From Bin34 sp965219935 (lineage in GTDB: Bacteria > Chloroflexota > Anaerolineae > Caldilineales > Caldilineaceae), in assembly GCA_965219935.1 (NCBI GenBank), contig CBDCOU010000003.1, positions 744,001 through 808,000 on the forward strand: 64,000 nt of DNA, read 5' to 3'. Position numbers and translations under genes: made by a program. The notes below the pieces were generated by a model, which worked only from the letters and a program-made list of their open reading frames with translations, was not told the DNA's origin and ran no database searches. Positions 52,168 to 61,198 of this stretch are shown here, piece by piece (the stretch's first letter is position 1; each line of letters begins with the position of its first letter).

Positions 52168-52183
52168 GCCGGGAAGCGCCGTT

Positions 52184-52693
52184 TCAGTCCGTCCCGCTCC
52201 AGTCGCGAAGCAGGTGGCGATTGGTTTCGAATGCAATCGGGCTTGGCAGATGGCCGCGCTTGAACCACCGGACCTCGTCGGCGTCGTCGCCTGCCCGCGG
52301 AGGCTGCGTCGTGTCGGCGGGAACCGCTGCATAGGCGATGACCACACCGGTGATCCTTCCGTCCCCATACATGGAAAACACCCCCAGGAGCTTTAGTTCG
52401 GTGACTGTCAGGCCGCACTCCTCCGCAACTTCCCTGGCCACCGCCGTCTGCGGGGTCTCGGCCACGTTCATGAACCCGCCGGGCAGGCACCAGGAACCGG
52501 CTTCAGGGTCGTTCAACCGCTTGACGAGCAGGACGGAGTCGGCATCAAGGATCATGGCAACCACAGCTACCTTCGGCTCGTCGTAGAACCGGACATCGCA
52601 CAGCCGGCACACTTTGTATGGAGTTTCGCCGTCGATTCCCGGCGCCAACTCCCGACTGCATTGTGGGCAATAGCGGTAGTGTCGAATGGGCAT
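52184..52693 (-). CDS. Nudix hydrolase with N-terminal zinc ribbon
   Basis: A 169-residue protein. Residues 8-32 form a zinc ribbon (CPQCSREL and CRLC). The Nudix box is complete: GGFMNVAETPQTAVAREVAE followed by ECGL, matching G-x5-E-x7-REUxEExGU. This layout is like NudC/NADH pyrophosphatase-type and YeaB-like enzymes, which cleave nucleoside diphosphates linked to another group. Substrate unknown. The gene is 16 bp before the SDR epimerase gene, so a nucleotide-sugar connection is plausible. Confidence 0.92.
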   Translation of the reverse strand: MPIRHYRYCPQCSRELAPGIDGETPYKVCRLCDVRFYDEPKVAVVAMILDADSVLLVKRLNDPEAGSWCLPGGFMNVAETPQTAVAREVAEECGLTVTELKLLGVFSMYGDGRITGVVIAYAAVPADTTQPPRAGDDADEVRWFKRGHLPSPIAFETNRHLLRDWSGTD

Positions 52694-52865
52694 GGGGTTC
52701 AGGGGCTGGACAGGGCTGCAGGTACCGGTTGGATGGTGGTTAGACTGGCACCAATATGGACAAGCATGGCCGCATGCCGAGAGGCCGCCAGGTGATACAC
52801 TGCCGGCGGCCAGCCGGGATTCCGGCTGTCTGCCCCGGACCGCAAGGCGACCTCAGGAATCCAAC

Positions 52866-53747
52866 ATGATATTCGGTGGGATTGAAACCGGCGGAACCAA
52901 GACAGTTTGCGCCGTGGGAACCGGACCGGATGACATACGGGAAGAGGCGCGGTTTCCCACGGACAGCCCGGATGCAACCATCGGCGGCTGCATCGAGATG
53001 TTCAAGCGGTGGCAACCGGACCTGGCGGCGGTAGGCATCGCATCCTTCGGACCAGTGGACCTTGATCCGGGTTCCGACACCTACGGGTATGTAACCACAA
53101 CCCCCAAGCCCAACTGGCAGTACATCAACCTGGCCGGACGGGTACGGGATGCTCTGGGCGTGCCGGTGAGCTTCGACACCGACTGCAACGGCGCGGCACT
53201 GGGCGAACACATGTGGGGCGCGGCGCAGGGATTGGACACTTTCATTTACCTGACGGTCGGCACCGGCATTGGCGGTGGCGGCATGGTCGGCGGCCAAATG
53301 CTCCACGGCATGCTGCACCCGGAAATGGGCCATGTTTCGGTTCCGCACGACTGGGAACAGGATCCCTATGAGGGTTGGTGCCCCTATCACGGCGATTGCC
53401 TGGAAGGGCTCGCCGCGGGCCCTGCGCTGGAAGGACGGTGGCGGGTCAGAGGCGAGACTTTGCCACCTGATCATCCCGCATGGCCGCTGGAAGCCCAGTA
53501 TCTTGCTTCCGGCATCATCAACATGCTGTACGTGTTGTCTCCGCAAATTGTGATTCTGGGAGGGGGCGTCATGGACAACCGTTTCCTCTACGGGATGGTG
53601 CGAAAGGAGGTCCTGCGTCAAATGAACGGGTACCTCCAAGTGCCCAGGCTCCTGGACAGTCTCGAGTCCTTCATCGTTCCTCCGGCCTTGGGTAACAAGT
53701 CGGGTGTCCTAGGTGCGATCGCCATGGCCATCAAGGCTCATGCCTAA
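52866..53747 (+). CDS. ROK-family sugar kinase, probable fructokinase
   Basis: A 293-residue kinase. ATP loop: GGIETGGTKTVCAVG. Catalytic Asp is in FDTDCNGAALGE. The ROK zinc signature reads HPEMGHVSVP then WCPYHGDCLEGLAAGPALE (His plus Cys ligands). This arrangement, with GIETGGTK at the start, is typical of ROK fructokinases (GmuE/ScrK type) rather than glucokinases or NagC repressors. No DNA-binding domain. ATG 52866; the longer open frame to 52686 is not coding. It is followed by galT and a glutamate formimidoyltransferase on the same strand. Confidence 0.9.
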   Translation: MIFGGIETGGTKTVCAVGTGPDDIREEARFPTDSPDATIGGCIEMFKRWQPDLAAVGIASFGPVDLDPGSDTYGYVTTTPKPNWQYINLAGRVRDALGVPVSFDTDCNGAALGEHMWGAAQGLDTFIYLTVGTGIGGGGMVGGQMLHGMLHPEMGHVSVPHDWEQDPYEGWCPYHGDCLEGLAAGPALEGRWRVRGETLPPDHPAWPLEAQYLASGIINMLYVLSPQIVILGGGVMDNRFLYGMVRKEVLRQMNGYLQVPRLLDSLESFIVPPALGNKSGVLGAIAMAIKAHA

Positions 53748-53802
53748 CGAGGCTTGTGCCCGCAGTCCGCAACGGCTGCGGTGAACCCGGCTGCCTTGAC
53801 TG

Positions 53803-54840
53803 ATGGCACTCTCCGCTGAGACCCACGGCTCGCATCGGCGGCGCAACGCGTTGACCGGTGAGTGGGTACTGAATTCACCACAACGTTTGCAGCGCCCCTG
53901 GCAGGGACAGACCGAGTCGATTGCGGCGGATCGGGTCGAGCCGTACGTAGCCGACTGCTATCTGTGTCCCGGCAATCAAAGGGCCAACGGTGAAGTCAAC
54001 CCGCAGTATCGCGATATCTTCGTGTTTACCAACGATTTTCCGGCCTTGCAGGGCGAACCAGCTGGAACCATCGACGACGTGCAGCCCGAATTGTTTCGTT
54101 CGGACCACGCAACGGGTCTGTGCCAAGTGGCCTGTTACTCGCCGCGACATGACCTGACCCTGGCCGACCTGGATCACACAGCGGTAACGAGAGTGGCCCG
54201 GTTGTGGTCCGACTTGGACCGCGAGGCAGGGGAAAGATCAGACATCCATTATGTGCAGATCTTCGAAAACCGCGGCGAGATCATGGGATGCTCCAATCCT
54301 CATCCCCATTGCCAGCTCTGGGCAACCGACCACGTGCCCTGGCTGCCGGCCCAGGAACAGGAACGTCAGATTCGCTACCTGCGCAGCCACGGGTCGCACC
54401 TGCTGCTCGACTACCTTGACCAGGAGCTGTCGGCAGGCGAACGACTGGTATGGACCAACGAAGAGTGGGCTGTGTTGGTTCCCTGGTGGGCCGTGTGGCC
54501 GTTCGAAACCCTGGTTCTACCCCGACGCCAGGTTGCACGCCTGCAGAACCTGACCAGTGAACAACAGGCCGCGCTGGCCGGTGCCCTGAAAGTCTTGCTG
54601 ACGGCCTACAACCGCCTCTTCGATACCGGAATGCCGTACTCGATGGGTTGGCATGGCGCACCTTGTGACGGCATGCACGATCGAGGGTCGCCTTGGCAGT
54701 TGCACGCCCACTACTATCCTCCGCTGTTGCGGTCGGCTACGGTGCGGAAGTTCCTGGTCGGCTACGAAATGCTTGCGCAACCCCAGCGCGACTTGACCCC
54801 CGAGCAGGCGGCGGGGCGACTGCGCGACTTGACCGGTTGA
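53803..54840 (+). CDS. galT: Galactose-1-phosphate uridylyltransferase
   Basis: A 345-residue HIT-superfamily enzyme that exchanges UMP between UDP-glucose and galactose-1-phosphate (Leloir pathway). The active-site motif SNPHPHCQLW (His-Pro-His at 167-169, second His nucleophile) is intact. Zinc-site Cys52 and Cys55 lie in DCYLCPGN. NALTGEWVLNSPQRLQRPW near the N-terminus is typical. Length is normal. It lies 56 bp after the ROK kinase. GalK and GalE are not in the window, though the SDR epimerase at 51121 could serve. Confidence 0.94.
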   Translation: MALSAETHGSHRRRNALTGEWVLNSPQRLQRPWQGQTESIAADRVEPYVADCYLCPGNQRANGEVNPQYRDIFVFTNDFPALQGEPAGTIDDVQPELFRSDHATGLCQVACYSPRHDLTLADLDHTAVTRVARLWSDLDREAGERSDIHYVQIFENRGEIMGCSNPHPHCQLWATDHVPWLPAQEQERQIRYLRSHGSHLLLDYLDQELSAGERLVWTNEEWAVLVPWWAVWPFETLVLPRRQVARLQNLTSEQQAALAGALKVLLTAYNRLFDTGMPYSMGWHGAPCDGMHDRGSPWQLHAHYYPPLLRSATVRKFLVGYEMLAQPQRDLTPEQAAGRLRDLTG

Positions 54841-54892
54841 TCAACACCACCTCGACAACCCGCGGTCGGTCAAGCAACGCGATGGGAACGCC

Positions 54893-55825
54893 ATGAGCGG
54901 GATGCCTTTGCCTCCCTTGCGGGAATGCGTGCCGAACTTCAGTGCCGGCAGGGACCGCGCGACGGTGGACATGCTTTGCCACACAGTGTCTGCGGCCGGA
55001 GTCGCGCTCCTGGACACTCACGTGGATGCCCACTACAACCGCTGCGTGCTCACGTTTGCCGACAAGTTTGAGAAGTTGGCGGCAACCGCACTGGACCTTG
55101 TGGAGGCGGCGACCAGTAACATCGACATGACGAAGCACTCGGGTGCCCATCCCCGTCTGGGAGCCGCGGACGTGTTTCCGTTCGTGCCGTTGTGCCACGA
55201 CGATATCCAGGCATGCGTTGAGGATGTGCGCATGCTGGCGCAGCGGATCGGCGAGGAACTGGGAATTTGCGTCTACCTTTACGGCCAGTCCGCGCTGCGA
55301 CCGGACAGACACCGGCTGTCGGATATTCGGCGAGGGGAATTTGAGGCCTGGCACGCCGGAATCGGCAAGGATCCCCGCTGGGAACCCGACTTTGGCCCGT
55401 CCCGGCCGAGCCGTGGCGGACCTGTGGTGCTGGGTACGCGGCCCGTTCTGATTGCGATCAACTTCGTGCTGTCGGAACCCGATGCAGCCCTGGCGCGCCG
55501 CATTGCTCGTGCGGTGCGCGGTCGTTCAGGACTGCCCGCGATCCAGGCCCGCGGCTTTTCGATTGGATCGCAGGTGCACGTTAGTTGCAACATCCTCGAC
55601 TGGAGGCAGACGTGCCCGCGACGGCTGTTTGACCGGATTGACGATCTCGCCATGCAGGCTGGCAACAGCGTGTTCCATACCGAAGTGGTCGGGTTGATTC
55701 CCGGTGCGGCACTCGCCGAAGGGGATGCCGAGGCCATGCGTATCGTCGATTGGTCCGACCGCAGTATCCTTGAGAACAGAATTGCCTCGGTTCGGTCGCC
55801 GACAACGACTGAACATTGTGTTTAG
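54893..55825 (+). CDS. Glutamate formimidoyltransferase (FTCD N-domain type)
   Basis: A 310-residue stand-alone formiminotransferase, which moves the formimino group from N-formimino-L-glutamate (histidine breakdown) to tetrahydrofolate. Family marks: ECVPNFSAGRD at residue 11, the DTHVDAHYNRCVLTF strand, and HSGAHPRLGAADVFPFVPL. The cyclodeaminase domain that follows in the animal enzyme is absent, as usual in bacteria where it is separate. No histidine-utilisation genes are adjacent, so the enzyme may serve folate one-carbon supply. It starts 52 bp after galT. Confidence 0.9.
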   Translation: MSGMPLPPLRECVPNFSAGRDRATVDMLCHTVSAAGVALLDTHVDAHYNRCVLTFADKFEKLAATALDLVEAATSNIDMTKHSGAHPRLGAADVFPFVPLCHDDIQACVEDVRMLAQRIGEELGICVYLYGQSALRPDRHRLSDIRRGEFEAWHAGIGKDPRWEPDFGPSRPSRGGPVVLGTRPVLIAINFVLSEPDAALARRIARAVRGRSGLPAIQARGFSIGSQVHVSCNILDWRQTCPRRLFDRIDDLAMQAGNSVFHTEVVGLIPGAALAEGDAEAMRIVDWSDRSILENRIASVRSPTTTEHCV

Positions 55826-55957
55826 GCTGGCCCGGAAAGGTCCAACCCGGACGTGCACCGGTGCGCGTTGCCTGTCAACCGACTTTGCCATGGTTCTACC
55901 CACGTACCTTGCTTCGGCCCTGCCAACAGCCGGGCGACTGTTGTCTTAGGAGGGCAC

Positions 55958-57016
55958 ATGTCCGCCACCGTAATCAGAATCCAAGGCGATGACTTTGTTG
56001 TGGATGGCCTGCCTGCCTGCCCCGGCGCTGCCTGGGAAGGGCACAGAGCGGAGGGTCTGCTTCTGAACAGTCGTATGGTGCAGGCCACCTTCGACGACCT
56101 CAATCCGGCCACCCGGCATCTTTGGGACGGACCGGCCGGCGTCTGGGATCCGGACCGCAATACGGACGCGTGCGTTCGGGCCATGGCCGACTGGCGCGCC
56201 GCCGGCCTCAACTGCATCACGGTCAACCTGCAAGGCGGCAGCCCCTTCGGATATTCCCAGGACCAGCCGTGGCACAACTCCGCCTTTGGGACGGACGGCA
56301 GTCTCGACCCGCACTACATGCAGCGCCTGGGTCGGGTATTGGCCGAAGCGGATGCCTTGGGCATGGCGGTGATCGTCGGGTTGTTCTACTTTGGTCAATT
56401 TCACCGATGCCGATCGGACGACGCGGTGCGCACGGCGGTGGCGGGAGCGATCGGGTGGCTGGCGGAAAGCGGTTACCGCAACGTTCTCCTGGAACTGGGC
56501 AACGAAGTGGACATCGTGCGGGATCCATGGGGTTACGGAGACTCGCTCGTATCCTCGCATCGCACACCGGAACTGATGGATTTTGTCCGAGACCTCATTG
56601 CCGCCTGCTTCACAGACGGATGGATTCTGCCCGTCAGTACGAGCCTTAAGGGCGGGTCCGTTCCGTCGGACCCGATGTTGGAGGTGTTGGACTTTGTTCT
56701 CCTGCATGGCAACGGGGTGTCCGATCCCCTGCGCATCGCGGAGATGGTTCGCCGGACCCGGAGTTCACCGGCGTACCGGGGGCAGCCCATCCTCTTCAAT
56801 GAGGACGACCACTACGGATTTGACGCGCCGCTTTGCAACATGACTGCCGCCATTTCGGAACACGCGGGTTGGGGATTCTTCGACTATCGCCGCAGCTATG
56901 AAGACTGGCGGGAGGGATTCCAGAGCGTTCCGGTCGATTGGAGCATCGGCAGTGAACGCAAAAGGGCCTTCTTCTCTCTGGTTGCGCACATCACCGGCAA
57001 TCCTGCACCCCCCTGA
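55958..57016 (+). CDS. GH5-like glycoside hydrolase (TIM barrel)
   Basis: A 352-residue protein with a predicted (beta/alpha)8 barrel. The acid/base is Glu183 in LLELGNEVD (the Asn-Glu pair of clan GH-A) and the likely nucleophile is Glu282 in LFNEDDHYG. Segments RAAGLNCITVNLQGG and ADALGMAVIVGLFYFG match barrel strands. No signal peptide is seen, so it may act inside the cell or on a short, imported glycan. Exact family is uncertain; GH5 or a relative. The ATG at 55958 has an AGGAGG site. It is convergent with the PhyH gene. Confidence 0.7.
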   Translation: MSATVIRIQGDDFVVDGLPACPGAAWEGHRAEGLLLNSRMVQATFDDLNPATRHLWDGPAGVWDPDRNTDACVRAMADWRAAGLNCITVNLQGGSPFGYSQDQPWHNSAFGTDGSLDPHYMQRLGRVLAEADALGMAVIVGLFYFGQFHRCRSDDAVRTAVAGAIGWLAESGYRNVLLELGNEVDIVRDPWGYGDSLVSSHRTPELMDFVRDLIAACFTDGWILPVSTSLKGGSVPSDPMLEVLDFVLLHGNGVSDPLRIAEMVRRTRSSPAYRGQPILFNEDDHYGFDAPLCNMTAAISEHAGWGFFDYRRSYEDWREGFQSVPVDWSIGSERKRAFFSLVAHITGNPAPP

Positions 57017-57032
57017 CCCATGTCGCGGTCCG

Positions 57033-57941
57033 TCAATCGCGCTGGGAGCGGAAACCCCGGACCATCAGGCCCTGTGCCTGGCTCGCGTCGTGTTCACCCC
57101 GGGCACTGCGATTCTCGACAGTGGTGCCGCCGGCAACAATGTAGTCATCGGGCCTGCGGTAGCGATGGATGAACACCGGCCTTGGAATGTCGGTGAAGTT
57201 CGGCTTGGATCCGTGCACCGTCCTGACATGGAAGAAGATCGCGTCGCCGGCGTTTCCTTCAATCGGCAGCGCCGCTTCCCAGGGCCATTCGCCGTCATCA
57301 AGGCCCAAGTGCGAAAACGTGTCCACATGGTCCAGTTGGCCAAGTTTGTGGGTGCCCGGGACGACATGCAGGGCACCCCGTTCCACATTGGTGTCGACGC
57401 AGTACACCAACACGCCGACTGGTCCCAGATAGCGGTGTTCGAAGTAGGCCGAATCCTGGTGGAGGTGCTTGGGATGGCCTCCGGCCGGCTCCTTGACCAG
57501 GCACTGCCCCAAGTTGAAAGTCTCGATGTTGGGACCGAGGATGGCCTCCACAATGTCCAGCAGGTCGGGTTCCAAGGCCGACTGCAGCAGTGCTGCGCTC
57601 GTCTTATAGTTCGTTCCGGTGACCATGATCTGCTGTTGCCGCACATACCCGGCCGGCGACGGGATGAACAGGGAGCCGTTCGGGGTGTGCCAGCCGACAT
57701 CGGACCTTGTGGCGCGATCCAGCTGGGCAATGGCCTCGTCCGTGGTCTGCATGATGTCCCGTCGGACGGCAGCGATGTGGCGGTTCATCAGGCCGCGGAC
57801 CACCATCGCCCCTTGCTCAAGAAACACCTCGGCCATGCGGCTGATTTCAGTCTCCCGCGCAATGAAATCGAGGTCGGCCACGGTTACGGCAGGCAGCCGC
57901 TCCCTGATGGATGGGGTTGCCGAGTTGGCCACAGCAGGCAT
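57033..57941 (-). CDS. Phytanoyl-CoA dioxygenase (PhyH) family protein
   Basis: A 302-residue Fe(II)/2-oxoglutarate-dependent dioxygenase. Iron ligands: LHQDSAYF (His-x-Asp) and, distally, RTVHGSKPNF (His); the 2-oxoglutarate Arg is in PRPVFIHRYR. The fold starts with a helical part (EVFLEQGAMVVRGLMN). PhyH relatives hydroxylate ectoine, quorum signals, phosphonates or fatty acyl groups; the substrate is unknown. ATG 57941 is used; the long open frame to 58145 crosses the divergent promoter region. It is 76 bp from the ManD-type gene on the other strand. Confidence 0.88.
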   Translation of the reverse strand: MPAVANSATPSIRERLPAVTVADLDFIARETEISRMAEVFLEQGAMVVRGLMNRHIAAVRRDIMQTTDEAIAQLDRATRSDVGWHTPNGSLFIPSPAGYVRQQQIMVTGTNYKTSAALLQSALEPDLLDIVEAILGPNIETFNLGQCLVKEPAGGHPKHLHQDSAYFEHRYLGPVGVLVYCVDTNVERGALHVVPGTHKLGQLDHVDTFSHLGLDDGEWPWEAALPIEGNAGDAIFFHVRTVHGSKPNFTDIPRPVFIHRYRRPDDYIVAGGTTVENRSARGEHDASQAQGLMVRGFRSQRD

Positions 57942-58017
57942 GATCCGTGTTGTCCTGGTCCGTTTGATGTCCGGGGGCGCACAATGTGTGCAGCCAATAA
58001 ATCTAACAGGAACTGCC

Positions 58018-59223
58018 ATGTCGTCTGAAGTCACAATCAGGGAAGTGCGGGTTGTCGCCACCCAGCCGGAGGGTACTCCGCTTGTCACCGTCAAGGTGGT
58101 TACATCGGAACCCGGTTTGTATGGGGTTGGTTGTGCCACTTTCACACAGCGTTGGAAGGCGGTCGTGGCTGCCTTGGAAAGTCACTTGGCTCCCTTGGCT
58201 GTCGGCAGGCCGGTCAACCGCATTGAGGATTTCTGGCAGGTGGCCATGCACAATGGCTATTGGCGCAACGGTCCCATTCAGAACAATGCCATTTCCGGCC
58301 TGGACCAAGCCCTGTGGGACATCAAGGGCAAGATGGCGGGCATGAGCGTGGCGGACTTGTTGGGTGGTCCTTGTCGAGAAGCGGCGCGGGTGTATGTTCA
58401 CGCCTCGGGGGACACCCCCGAGGCAGTACTCGAGTCCGCCCTTGATCTTGAGGACCAGGGCTACCGGTACATACGCGTCCAGCAAGGCGGCTACGGTGGC
58501 AAGGGCCACGCACTGCACCAGCCGGCCGGCGCGGCCGGCGGCGCCTACTACGACCCCAGGGAGTACTGTCGCGAAACGTTGGTCATGCTGGCCCATGTGC
58601 GCGGTGCGATGGGCGACCGCGTGGAACTGCTGCACGACATCCACGAACGCCTGCAGCCGGTGCATGCGTTCGAGTTCGCACGCCGGATTGATGAGTTCGG
58701 CTTGTTTTTCCTGGAGGATGCCCTGGCACCCGAAGACATCGAGTGGTTCGACCAGCTGCGCGCGCACAGCACGACACCCGTGGCCATGGGCGAGCTGTTC
58801 AACCACCCGCTCGAGTGGACGCCGCTGATTGAGAGAAGGCAGGTGGATTACCTGCGCATGCACGTCAGCCAAATCGGCGGGATCACGCCGGCTCGGCAGG
58901 TGGTTCTGCAGGCCCTGCCCTACAACATCAAGACCGCTTGGCACGGTCCCGGCGACACATCTCCGGTGGGCCATGCCGCTAACCTGCAACTGGACCTGTG
59001 GGCGCCAAACTTCGGCATTCAGGAATGGTGTCGGTTCGGTGACGCGGCACGGGAAGTATTTCCCGGCACCCCCGAAGTCAGAAATGGTTATCTGTATCCG
59101 AACGACGGACCTGGCCTGGGCATCGACATTGACGAGCAGGCCGCTGCACGCTGGCCTTGTGAAACCAGAGTCATCGACTGGACACAGACTCGATGGCCCG
59201 ACGGGACACCGGTTCGTCCCTGA
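58018..59223 (+). CDS. ManD-type mandelate racemase/muconate lactonizing family dehydratase
   Basis: A 401-residue enolase-superfamily enzyme of the D-mannonate dehydratase (RspA/ManD) group. Metal ligands: Asp207 in LLHDIHERL, Glu233 in FLEDALAPED and Glu259 in AMGELFNHP. GGAYYDPREYCRETLVML and SQIGGITPARQ are characteristic. ManD enzymes dehydrate D-mannonate and/or D-gluconate to 2-keto-3-deoxygluconate; some members are inactive or have low activity. ATG 58018 is behind AGGAA. It is divergent from the PhyH gene and convergent with an ABC exporter, 18 bp away. Confidence 0.92.
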   Translation: MSSEVTIREVRVVATQPEGTPLVTVKVVTSEPGLYGVGCATFTQRWKAVVAALESHLAPLAVGRPVNRIEDFWQVAMHNGYWRNGPIQNNAISGLDQALWDIKGKMAGMSVADLLGGPCREAARVYVHASGDTPEAVLESALDLEDQGYRYIRVQQGGYGGKGHALHQPAGAAGGAYYDPREYCRETLVMLAHVRGAMGDRVELLHDIHERLQPVHAFEFARRIDEFGLFFLEDALAPEDIEWFDQLRAHSTTPVAMGELFNHPLEWTPLIERRQVDYLRMHVSQIGGITPARQVVLQALPYNIKTAWHGPGDTSPVGHAANLQLDLWAPNFGIQEWCRFGDAAREVFPGTPEVRNGYLYPNDGPGLGIDIDEQAAARWPCETRVIDWTQTRWPDGTPVRP

Positions 59224-59241
59224 GGGTGTTTGGCCGGGTTC

Positions 59242-61161
59242 TCACGTCCGCCGCGGTTGGCGGATCCCAATATCGGCGGCCGAAGGGTGCAGTCCGTTCG
59301 CGGAGGGCGTTCCGGCCGGGATGCCCAACTCTGCCTGATAGTCCAGGAACTGCATGTCGTACAGGGTGCGGTAAAGGCCGTTCGCCTCGTACAGTTCGTC
59401 GTGGGTGCCTTCCTCCGCGACATTGCCGTGGTCCAGCACGAATATCTTGTCGGCGTTGCGGATTGTGCTCAGACGGTGGGCAATGACCACCGATGTCCGC
59501 TGAGCCAACAGGCGGTCCAGGGCCTCCTGGATCATGGCTTCGGTGACGGTGTCCACACTGGAGGTGGCCTCGTCCATGATCAGGATCCGCGGATTGGCCA
59601 GGATGGCCCGGGCAATGCAAATCAGCTGCCGTTGCCCCACGGACAGGTTGGTGGCTCCCTCCTCCACCTCCGTCTCGTAGCCGTCTACCAGTTCGACAAT
59701 GAAATCGTGTGCGTTGGCCTCCTTGGCAACCCTGATCACATCGTCCATGCCGGCATCTGGACGGGCAAACCGAATGTTGTCGGCTACGGTGCCGGTGAAC
59801 AGGTGGGGTTCCTGGGTCACCATGCCCATCTGGGATCGGAGCGAGCTCTGGGTCACTGTTGTTACGTCCACTCCGTCGATCAGCACCCGGCCGTTGGTCG
59901 CGTCATAGAAACGCGGTATGAGATTGGCGATGGAGGTCTTGCCGGCCCCTGTGGGACCAACCAAGGCAATCGTCTGGCCCTGTTCGACCACGAGGTTGAT
60001 GTTTTGGAGCACGGCAACGGACTCGTCGTAGTGGAACCCGACGTTCGAGAACTCGATGCGGCCCTGGATTGGGGGCATTCGACGACCATCTTTCGGGTCC
60101 TTCACTCCTTCGTCCGTGTCCAGTATCTCGATGATCTTTTCGCCACCGGCCATGGCCGACTGCATGGTTGTGAACAGCTGGCTCAACTCCTGGATGGGCT
60201 GGAAAAACCGGATGGCGTAGGCAAGGAACGCGGCCACGATTCCAACGGTGATCCCTTCCAGGTTGTTGATCGCAGCGCGGGCGCCGAACAGCAAAATCAG
60301 GCAGGTGGCAACCACACTCATGATTTCCACCACCGGCAGAAAGGTGAACGCCAGCTTCATCGAATGGATGTTGGCCTGTCGGGTGCTGCTGTTGTCCGCG
60401 TCGAACAGGCAGGTCATTTTCTGTTCTTGGCCGAAGGCCTGGACCACCCGCATTCCGGTTAGGGTCTCGGCGAAGTTGCCGATCATGTTCGCGGCAAGGG
60501 TCCGCGTCTGCCGGAAGCGGTCGCGGGCCTTCTTGGAAAAGATGTAGGTCGACAGGGCCATGAAGGGAATGACCGTAAAGGTGATCAGGGCCAGGTTCGC
60601 GTTCAGAGCCAGCATCACCCATACGATGCCGACCAACAGAATGACGTCGCTGAACAACTGAATGAGGCCCTGCGACAGGAGCTCGTTGATTACCGAAACA
60701 TCCCCAATGACCCGCGAAACTATGACGCCGACGATGCGACGCGTGTGGTAGTCAATCGGCAGGATTTGCAGCTTGGTTACCAATTCCAGCCGAAGTGTGG
60801 CCAGAACCCGTTGGCCGACCCAGGCCATGAAGTAACGCTGCAACGCCTGGAACACGAATGTGCCTCCGTAGGCGAGTGCAATGGTCACCGAGATGCGCAG
60901 GAGCGCCTCGGTGTCCGCCGCCTTGATGTGGATGTCGATCGCATCCTTGATCAGGATGGGAATCCACAGCGACAGGCCGGTCACCAGCAGCATCGATGCA
61001 AATGCCGCGGCCATCTTGGCCTTGTGCGGTTTCAGGTATGCCAGGAGTCGGGCAACGATATAGCGGGAAAAGCGGACATCCGCTTCGGTGTCGTCGGAAC
61101 CGGGTGTGTTGTGGCGCACCGACCGGACAATCGAGCGGTAGGCGGAGCTGCTCATCGACAT
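59242..61161 (-). CDS. Heterodimeric ABC exporter subunit (catalytic Walker B, LSVGQ signature)
   Basis: A 639-residue half exporter. Six helices (for example MAAAFASMLLVTGLSLWIPI) then ATPase: Walker A GPTGAGKTSIANLI, Q-loop GMVTQEPHLFTG, signature LSVGQRQLICIARA (Gly to Val), Walker B ILIMDEATSSVD, H-loop VVIAHRLSTI. Paired with the 607-residue subunit upstream, which has the degenerate Walker B and H-loop. The start ATG 61161 (MSMSSSAYRS) follows AAGGAG; the open frame to 61344 overlaps the partner gene. It ends 18 bp from the convergent ManD-type gene. Substrate unknown. Confidence 0.92.
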   Translation of the reverse strand: MSMSSSAYRSIVRSVRHNTPGSDDTEADVRFSRYIVARLLAYLKPHKAKMAAAFASMLLVTGLSLWIPILIKDAIDIHIKAADTEALLRISVTIALAYGGTFVFQALQRYFMAWVGQRVLATLRLELVTKLQILPIDYHTRRIVGVIVSRVIGDVSVINELLSQGLIQLFSDVILLVGIVWVMLALNANLALITFTVIPFMALSTYIFSKKARDRFRQTRTLAANMIGNFAETLTGMRVVQAFGQEQKMTCLFDADNSSTRQANIHSMKLAFTFLPVVEIMSVVATCLILLFGARAAINNLEGITVGIVAAFLAYAIRFFQPIQELSQLFTTMQSAMAGGEKIIEILDTDEGVKDPKDGRRMPPIQGRIEFSNVGFHYDESVAVLQNINLVVEQGQTIALVGPTGAGKTSIANLIPRFYDATNGRVLIDGVDVTTVTQSSLRSQMGMVTQEPHLFTGTVADNIRFARPDAGMDDVIRVAKEANAHDFIVELVDGYETEVEEGATNLSVGQRQLICIARAILANPRILIMDEATSSVDTVTEAMIQEALDRLLAQRTSVVIAHRLSTIRNADKIFVLDHGNVAEEGTHDELYEANGLYRTLYDMQFLDYQAELGIPAGTPSANGLHPSAADIGIRQPRRT

Positions 61162-61198
61162 GGGCCATTTCTCCTTGCCAGGGGCGCGACACGGAGGG

